A DNA stretch of 64,000 nt, taken from positions 63,109,898 through 63,173,897 of the forward strand of contig OX104123.1 of assembly GCA_944474755.1 (NCBI GenBank), given 5' to 3'. The translations under genes and the position numbers were made by a program. A model generated the notes under the pieces. The model had not been told where the DNA came from, did not search any database, and saw only the letters and a program-made list of their open reading frames with translations. This stretch comes from Limnoperna fortunei (Eukaryota > Mollusca > Bivalvia > Mytilida > Modiolidae). This document shows, in pieces, positions 57,575 through 64,000 of this stretch (the first letter of the stretch is position 1; each line of letters starts with the position of its first letter).

Positions 57575-58550
57575 TTAGTCCTTGTTCCTGTCCCTAGCAA
57601 GAAAATGTATTCCTACAAAAGTTGTAACAATTAGACCAAATGATAAACCTTTGTTTAATTCTAAAATAAGAAAAGAAATAAGAATAAGAGATAGGCTGCA
57701 TAAATTCATGAAGAGAAAGCATACTACAACGGCTATTGAAAAGTTCAAAACGCAAAGAAATAAAGTTAATAACATGATAAAATATGCACGTGAACAGTTC
57801 TTTCTAAATGAAAAAAATCTTCTTGATGAGAATAAAAAGAACAACCCGAAAACCTACTGGAAACTAGTTAAATTTCTTAGTAATGGATATAAATCAAGTA
57901 CGATCACCCCTCATTGAAAATGTAAGTGGTATTTTAGTCATGTCCGACAAAGAAAAAAGTAATGTCTTAAATAATTTTTTTTCGTCCATATATGATATTC
58001 AAAATGCCGAAAAGACTGTCCCTTATTTCGAAACCCGTACTGATAAGAAAATTGATATTGACTTTATTACATCTGATGAAATAAAAGACGTATTACAGAG
58101 TCTGCCTCTTGGTAAAGCCGTCGGTGAAGACCGTATAAGCCATCATTTACTGAAATTTACGGCCGCGAGTATATGTATACCGTTACAAATAATATTTAAT
58201 CTCTCACCTTTTAACGCTGAATTCCCTTCAAAATGGAAATTGGCCATAGTTATTCCGCTTTTCAAGAAAGGGGAAAAATCCGATCCAACTAATTACCGAC
58301 CAATACGTTAATTAAGCTGTCTTGGAAAAGTTTTTGAGAGAGTGATTTACTAATACATATACAACTTTCTACTAGAAAATTCCCTTTTATACGAATACAA
58401 ATCAAGATTCATGCAAAAACACTCTACTTTTCATCAGCTCATAGAAATATACCATAATATTTGTATAACATTTGAAAATAGAAAAGTTGTCTGTTCAATT
58501 TTTTGTGATATTTCTAAAGCGTTTGATTCGTGTTTGGCATAAACAACTAA
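57575..58550 (+). pseudogene. Non-LTR retrotransposon, 5' half of RT (plus), inverted relative to the 3' half
   Basis: On plus: KCIPTKVVTIRPNDKPLFNS and the linker NPKTYWKLVKFLS (57582-57880), then after a frame change GKAVGEDRISHHLLK, WKLAIVIPLFKKGEKSDPTN, YRPI (57883-58311), and after a stop SCLGKVFERVI, FMQKHSTFHQLIEIYH and CDISKAFD near 58502-58528. It ends just where the minus-strand half picks up (after AFD comes IEAYGIS). Start meets start at 57572-57575, which is the arrangement expected from twin priming. Confidence 0.85.
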
Positions 58551-58777
58551 CTAAAAACTTATTTTGTGTACAGTTTATTAACAATCCGACCACACCTAAA
58601 TACACCCCGCCCCACAAACACACTCTTAAACAACATGAAAACAAAAGAACATGTAAAAAGGAATAATTATTTTCACGCAAAATAAACAAAATATACTTGA
58701 TTGTTTCATTTGGATGGTATATAGTCGACTTTAAAAAATACCCTTGAAGTAGGGTACAATTGGTATGGTGGCATAAG
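58551..58777. other. Spacer with an ACACC-rich tract
   Basis: Non-coding; it is a direct continuation of the RT fragment that loses similarity. Confidence 0.4.
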
Positions 58778-58912
58778 GACCCGCGGCGGGCCGGCCCAGC
58801 GGACCCCGGGCTCAGCACTTGGGTTGAACAATCGCCCGTCGGTCCTGCCTGTGCCGACCCGCGGCGGACCGGCCCAGAGGACCCCGGGCTCAGCACTTGG
58901 GTTCAACAATCT
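58778..58912. repeat. GC-rich 78-bp tandem repeat, about 1.7 copies
   Basis: The block gacccgcggcgggccggccc agcggaccccgggctcagca cttgggttgaacaatc (58778-58833) recurs at 58856-58911 with a few changes. Between them lies gcccgtcggtcctgcctgtg cc. GC content is far above its surroundings, and all frames crossing it are repeat artefacts. Confidence 0.8.
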
Positions 58913-59814
58913 AAAACAAAAAAAACTAGGGGGTGCTTAACTTTTTTCCATGTGTATATATTACGTATAGATTTCTGTAAAAATATTAATTTTATTTGAT
59001 GACTTTGTTTTCCTTCCAATACTCAATTATTTTCTACCTTTTAATGGTGTCTTTATTTGGATAATTCGGCTTTCTTGTCAACGACACTTGCCTCCTAGAT
59101 GTAGCAGTAACACCCCATTTAAGGTCAACATCAGGGTATACTGGTGGACAGTTTGATAAAGAAATTAATCCATTCAAGGAGATGTTTTATACGTTTAATT
59201 CTTAAAAGTTATTTCCTGCTTCCAAATAAAATCGAGGGGAGTAACGTTCTTGAATTCTGAACTAGAGGGACGCCTTTTTCTCCCCCCACCTTACAAAGGC
59301 AATAATAGTATCAACTAGAAACAGATTTGTTCACACTGAGTACGATGTTTGTTTGAGTTGTAAATAAATTACGAATACTTTTTCTGTTAATAATATTTAT
59401 ATTTTTAATATGTATTTTTAATCACAGTCATATCAACATTATTGATTACGAGTTTGACGTGATACTCCAACTTGAGTTAACAAATATAACAAGTAACTTC
59501 CATGCCGAAGGTCGCATTCTTATTTACCAACAAACAAGAACCACTGAAATTGGGTGGGCGTGCCAATTTAAAGTGTGTTCCATGTACAATGTTGATTGCC
59601 AAAAAACGGTCAGTATGTGTGCGCTGATTGGGTGCTGCTGATTGTCAGAGAATAGCTATACCGTATTAACTGTCACTGTAAACTAGTATATGTGTATTGC
59701 GTTCGGGATGTTTAGAAGTGTATCAGAGTAGATGTTTAAAAGGAATAGAAGCTTTTTTGGAGAAATTTATCGGTGTATATATGAGACTAACTCACTCCAA
59801 AACTGAAGGATAGA
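58913..59814. other. Non-coding stretch
   Basis: No supported gene. The frame at 59459-59641 has no recognisable motif. Confidence 0.4.
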
Positions 59815-59985
59815 GTGTACTCGAATCCAATCTTAATTGACAAGGATTACCAGTTTTCCTACTGCAGGTCGGGGGTTTTCTCCGGGTACTCCGGCTTCCC
59901 CCCCCCCCCCCCAATAAAACCTGGACGCCATGATATAGCTGAAAAATTGCTGAAACAAATTGTTAAACAAAACAAACACTCAAAA
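59815..59985 (+). mobile_element. SINE family A, 5'-truncated
   Basis: It starts in the body (gtgtactcgaatccaatctt aattgacaaggatt) and runs through cgggtactccggcttcc, an expanded C tract (about 59898-59911), tggacgccatgatatagctg and a CAAA-rich tail. The second strand of the tail hairpin is lost (gaaacaaattgttaaac). There is no tRNA-like head, as expected for incomplete reverse transcription. Confidence 0.8.
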
Positions 59986-61545
59986 ACTTTATGATGCCCG
60001 AAGGAATGCATGCAAAGTTTGTTGGTGAGTTGGCGATTTCATACAACGATAAATTCCGTCAAAGAAACTTCTTTACCTTATAATTCTTTTTTTTTCATAT
60101 AGTAAAAATATGTGTGTTTTAGTTGGATAAAGCAAGGTCGTATGGTATTAATTAGTCTTCATCTAATTTGACTCGAGAGCATTATCACGCCGTAGTAATG
60201 CCCTCTGAAGTAATTTATTTTTAATTTGTATAAATGAATATGTATACATGTACAATCTAAATGAAGATAAAAAATGTCACATAATGTTTAGAAAAAGAAC
60301 TGTATGTAAATATCGCAGAATGATATATCATAAAGCAAACAAATACATATAAAATAATACACTCTAAAACACATCGTTTATTTATTCTTCAAATAAATAT
60401 CTTATCTCATCTGTCTCATGGCGTTGCCGTTGGGGCGCTAAAGATGACCTGTCAACCAGTCCTCTCCATCCATCCCTGTCCTTCGCAAATATGACCGCCT
60501 CGCTCAGCTTTAGTCCTGTGCATTCTGTGATAATAAATATAATAGTTGCTTACATAGCTGGCTTTGTAATGCTAGAACTCGAGACAGTAGTATTGTCTTC
60601 AACGTTATCCATGTTTCCAGCTAGACAAGTCTGCTTGTGCAGTTAAGTTATAATGACAAAGGTCTCAATGTAAGCAACGACTGTTTTATTATGGTTTTTT
60701 TTTATAAATGAACGTACTATTTTATTGCAATATTTATTCAAACACTAGACCCGTTCATCGAAATATTTACGATTTACGGTGGACCAATGAATATAACATA
60801 ACAACATACACTTGATCCGTTCATCGAAAAATGTAATATCGCAGTCGACCAATGAAAAATAACGTCACATAACGTTATTTCCCAGGAATTAATGTACAAT
60901 AAGCATGTCCATTTAGAGAGTCATAGATTAAAACAGACAGGATAGCATTCCAGAGAAAAAATAGAACATCGGGAAGGGGATAGTTAATTAATTGTATGAA
61001 TTGTAAAATGTTTATTACTTAACTCAGACACATATTGTGTACAAGAGCAACAACTACATACACGTACATACACAAACACACAAATATATACAGAATATGT
61101 ACAAATATAAGACAAACAACGTATATGTATCAATATAAAATGTGCGATTTATCTATAAGAATGTATTTCTAAAGTAATAAAAGTTCATACAAATTTCCTA
61201 TTTTCTTCAAGGAATAAACTACTGACACTATACCGTGGATAGTGGGAGGCCACAACTTTTAACTAGTACAGTATTTTCAACTACATTTTATGCTAATTAC
61301 GTACGTATTCCTTGTGAATAACTTCTAGGCAATGTGTTTGCATATAAATTCATTAAAAACAATAATTTAGGCTATTTCATTTTGCCCATGTAGGAAACTT
61401 GTACCGGAAAGGGATAAGTAATTAAACGAATTATTCAGAACTTAACAGAAAAATAAGGTACTGCCTAGAAGAATCCTAGACAACTAAATAAAATTCGACT
61501 CGTGTAATTGTTTTCAAGTTTGTTTTTAATAAAAGAATTATCATA
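59986..61545. other. Non-coding stretch with a two-copy repeat
   Basis: At about 60747-60800 and 60814-60870 the block ccgttcatcgaaa ... gaccaatgaa ... ataac occurs twice (period about 67 bp). The rest is AT-rich with a CA-rich tract near 61055. No gene seen. Confidence 0.45.
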
Positions 61546-61863
61546 TCATCCTATATGGTACATTATTAAAGCAAAGATGCTCAGTCGTAGTAAATACGAC
61601 TCCAGTTTGAATTCCTCTTTAAAGACAGAGTAGAATTCTCCTCTGGAGCAGCTATTAACTTGACTGAACCATAACTGAATATATTGGTCTCTTAGTTTTT
61701 GTTTAATTAAATTTTTTAACAGGTCCCTGTTTATCGGGATTTGGTCTTTCCACATAAAACTTAGTCCACAGTTATCGAGGATATCTTTTATGTATGAGAT
61801 CCACTTGAATTTCGTATTATTTTTTATGTGACTTTTAAACATAACCTTATATGAATTATACAT
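61546..61863 (-). pseudogene. C-terminal fragment of a non-LTR retrotransposon pol
   Basis: The 105-codon minus frame contains WISYIKDILDNCGLSFMW, LIKQKLRDQYIQLWFSQV and FKEEFKLESYLLRLSIFA. This matches the region after the reverse transcriptase in RTE/CR1-like molluscan elements (CGLS.IW ... L.DQ..Q.W ... YL..L). RT, the start and the final zinc-type end are absent. It is a short fragment, open by chance. Confidence 0.65.
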
Positions 61864-63324
61864 TTATTGTTGATGTCGAGCTTCTATAAATTCTGTCTTT
61901 CTGAAATAAAAAAAAAATTCTCGAGTTTATTGTAATTTTCCGAAGGCTGGTTTGATCCAATTAAAAGCATTACTGTAACAGTTTTATTCTTCATGGACGT
62001 CTAATTTACTTTTTATAATTTCATTACAGAAAGCTTTAAAAAAATAACTACATGTAACTTTAAAATACCTTTCGGTAATATTGATAGTTTTCCTGACGGT
62101 GTCATTCTGGTTTGCCCACTTTTAATTAGGGGTATATATAACATAAGGTGTTTTGTTGTTTTAGCAGTTATAGTTCATTTCTTGAAAATTATAGTCTGAT
62201 TTTTCAACTTTATAACATTAAAATGATAAAAGTCATAGACATAGTAAACTTTATTTGGATTCGGCATGGTAATAACGAGTAAACATAGGCTCTTATGAGC
62301 TTATCATCGAATATAAAAAGTGTGGCATATACAACACAATTCATATTTATTTTACATATGAACATAAAAGTTGTTTTTTTTATAATTTAAGAGAGAACAG
62401 ATTAAATTCTAAAGGAAAATAATCGATGAAAATTGTATATTGAATAAAAATAAAAGTTTGTTTTAATGAATAACATGGTAAATAACATCAACACAATAAT
62501 CTTGACCTTCTGTTTAATTTGTTTTTTTTTAAACTTTTCAGCTATATCAGCAATTATTTTTTATAGATATAATAAAAATATTCAAATATAAACAAGGACT
62601 CATCAGTGTGATTGACTACACCGATGCAGCATCTTATCTACTGGTTGTGAAGAGTCACCAAAAGTGGACAGGTCAACTTTCCGTTAATATATCAGCATTA
62701 TTTAAAAAAAAATCACAAATAATTGATCCCTTCATGGGCTAAGTTCCCTAAGTCCGGGCTAAGTTCCCTAAGTCCGGGCTAAGTTCCCCAAGCCCGGGCT
62801 AAGCAGTATTTAGACGGACCCCTTATGTACTTGATCTAGATTAACGTTAGTTCTACATTGTATTAAGTGCTATGAAGCTGTATTTGTGCTTATTTCTATT
62901 TTAGTGCTGGTAATTAATTTTTATTGTAATAATATTCAAATTACTCTCAAATATATGGTTTATTTTGTAATAAAAATATTTTGAATGTTTAATATATCCT
63001 TTTTATATATATAGATATCATCAAATAATAAGTAACATTTGTTTAAAATACAATTTCCTATTTTCAACACAAAAATCATATTTCCTGTTTCAACACAAAT
63101 ATAATAAAGTGAGAAAAAGACAACGACCCCATCCCCCCCAACCCAACCCACCCAAACATTTAAAAAGAAATATACAACTATATTATCAGTTTTCTTTCTT
63201 CACTGAGAAATATAAAAACTATATACTTTCTATACATTTTGTAACAAACTTTAGATCTTCATGGTGAGTGAACCCGTTGTCTTTTTTGTTTATTTAACTT
63301 AATTGATTATAAGGCTAATTAAAT
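61864..63324. other. Non-coding stretch
   Basis: No gene recognised. It holds the short tandem array at 62738-62803. The frame at 62960-63151 is an AT/GT-tract artefact. Confidence 0.4.
62738..62803. repeat. 21-bp tandem repeat, about 3 copies
   Basis: The unit gggctaagttccctaagtcc g recurs three times, the last with cccaagcccg. Each unit junction creates a CCGGG/CCCGGG-like palindrome. Confidence 0.85.
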
Positions 63325-63445
63325 GTGGGCAAACCAGGACTAAACCTTTCCTGACAAGGATCTCAGCTTCTTGTCCTTAAACAACACGAGACTGCATGAT
63401 ATAGCTGAACAAAAAGAAAGTGGCGTTTAACTTCAAACACAAACC
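63325..63445 (+). mobile_element. SINE family A, 3' remnant
   Basis: The tail gcatgatatagctgaac ... agaaagtggcgtttaac, preceded by cctgacaaggatctcagctt c, follows the family A layout in order. The stem strand acgcc is replaced by gactgc, so the hairpin is lost. Confidence 0.6.
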
Positions 63446-64000
63446 TTTACTATAGTTTTTAGACAATTTAAAATTTGATCATAGAATATGAAAGTTCTAG
63501 CGGTATATAGGTTGCAGACGTTACATCAATTGATAAAATTATGCTATAAAATGGACAAATTTGTATTTTGCATTTAAAATTCTTAAAGGGCACTTTTTCA
63601 AATTGGACTATTACATATTCATCTTTACCGCAGTGGGAACTGCCAGTTATTTTAGACTCCCAACTTTCCGTGTCCTTCGTATGAAAGGACAAACTAGATT
63701 ATCATGTTATAAGTACAAAAGTATTGATATGATTGCCAGACCCAAACGGGAAAAACTAAAATTAACATGCTTCACTATTTGACGTAAGTTTATATGAAAT
63801 ATCCTACATTAGGTAACAAATCGAACCGAGTGAAGCAAAATTGAACATATACATCCTATAAACAAAATCATAGTTATTATTGTCTTGATATTTTATGGAT
63901 AAATTGTAAAACAGTATATCGAGTTTTTCCCATACAACCTGGGCAAGTACCTCGTCACCGAAACTATAATATACATTTTACAGTTTCAGTGTTTTGTATA
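63446..64000. other. Right edge of the window
   Basis: AT-rich. Frames on both strands at 63468-63782 overlap and show no recognisable domain; nothing can be supported. Confidence 0.35.

Noticed and set aside
58495..58909. Proline/glycine-rich proteins on both strands
   Set aside because: The composition comes only from the GC-rich 78-bp repeat, and the flanks are RT debris.

Overview
The window looks like nuclear DNA of a bivalve mollusc, perhaps a mussel-like pteriomorph. The base composition is AT-rich, genes have spliceosomal introns, and the repeats are of kinds I know from bivalves: tRNA-derived SINEs, foldback elements, Penelope-like elements and a hammerhead-ribozyme retrozyme. The species assignment is inference. 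No operon-like organisation and no complete viral genome is visible. Little of the DNA is host coding sequence.

Left third (1-23 kb). Broken non-LTR retrotransposon pieces and a palindromic tandem array (1-1.8 kb) precede an intact single-coding-exon BTB-BACK-PHR gene (3478-4731). A 13-exon gene for a DDE integrase/transposase-like protein follows (7441-19217). I assembled it by following splice sites and reading frame: it gives 384 codons without a stop, an intact D133-D192-E226 triad and one GC-AG intron. Its introns hold SINEs, foldbacks and other dispersed repeats. Next come a partial gene of a transposon-associated family (about 20.07-20.62 kb), a 128-bp satellite (20.75-21.8 kb) and a decayed P2X7-type ballast-domain gene on the minus strand (22.27-23.13 kb).

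Middle (23-41 kb). This part holds a decayed non-LTR reverse transcriptase, two MITE-like elements and an intact intronless class A orphan GPCR (29549-30598, minus). A cluster of short retroelements follows: several SINEs of two tRNA-derived families, a retrozyme-like 340-bp repeat with a near-textbook hammerhead ribozyme (34149-34192, minus), and a Penelope-like element with 240-bp inverted arms (38149-39378).

Right third (41-64 kb). A dead Ty3/Gypsy element (40805-44981, minus) keeps a tRNA-Ser primer site, polypurine tract and short LTRs, one with an internally flipped segment. It is followed by a 32/33-bp minisatellite of about 40 copies (47.7-49.0 kb), further RT fragments, a non-LTR copy whose two halves point in opposite directions as expected from twin priming (56.5-58.55 kb), and a GC-rich 78-bp repeat island (58.78-58.91 kb).

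How the parts relate: one LINE tail, a 520-bp SINE-like element and the commonest tRNA-derived SINE share a 3' hairpin with a compensatory stem change, which suggests one reverse transcriptase mobilises all three. The most unusual items are the retrozyme, the shared 3' hairpin, the intron-rich intact integrase gene, and the inversions in the Penelope, Gypsy and twin-primed elements.
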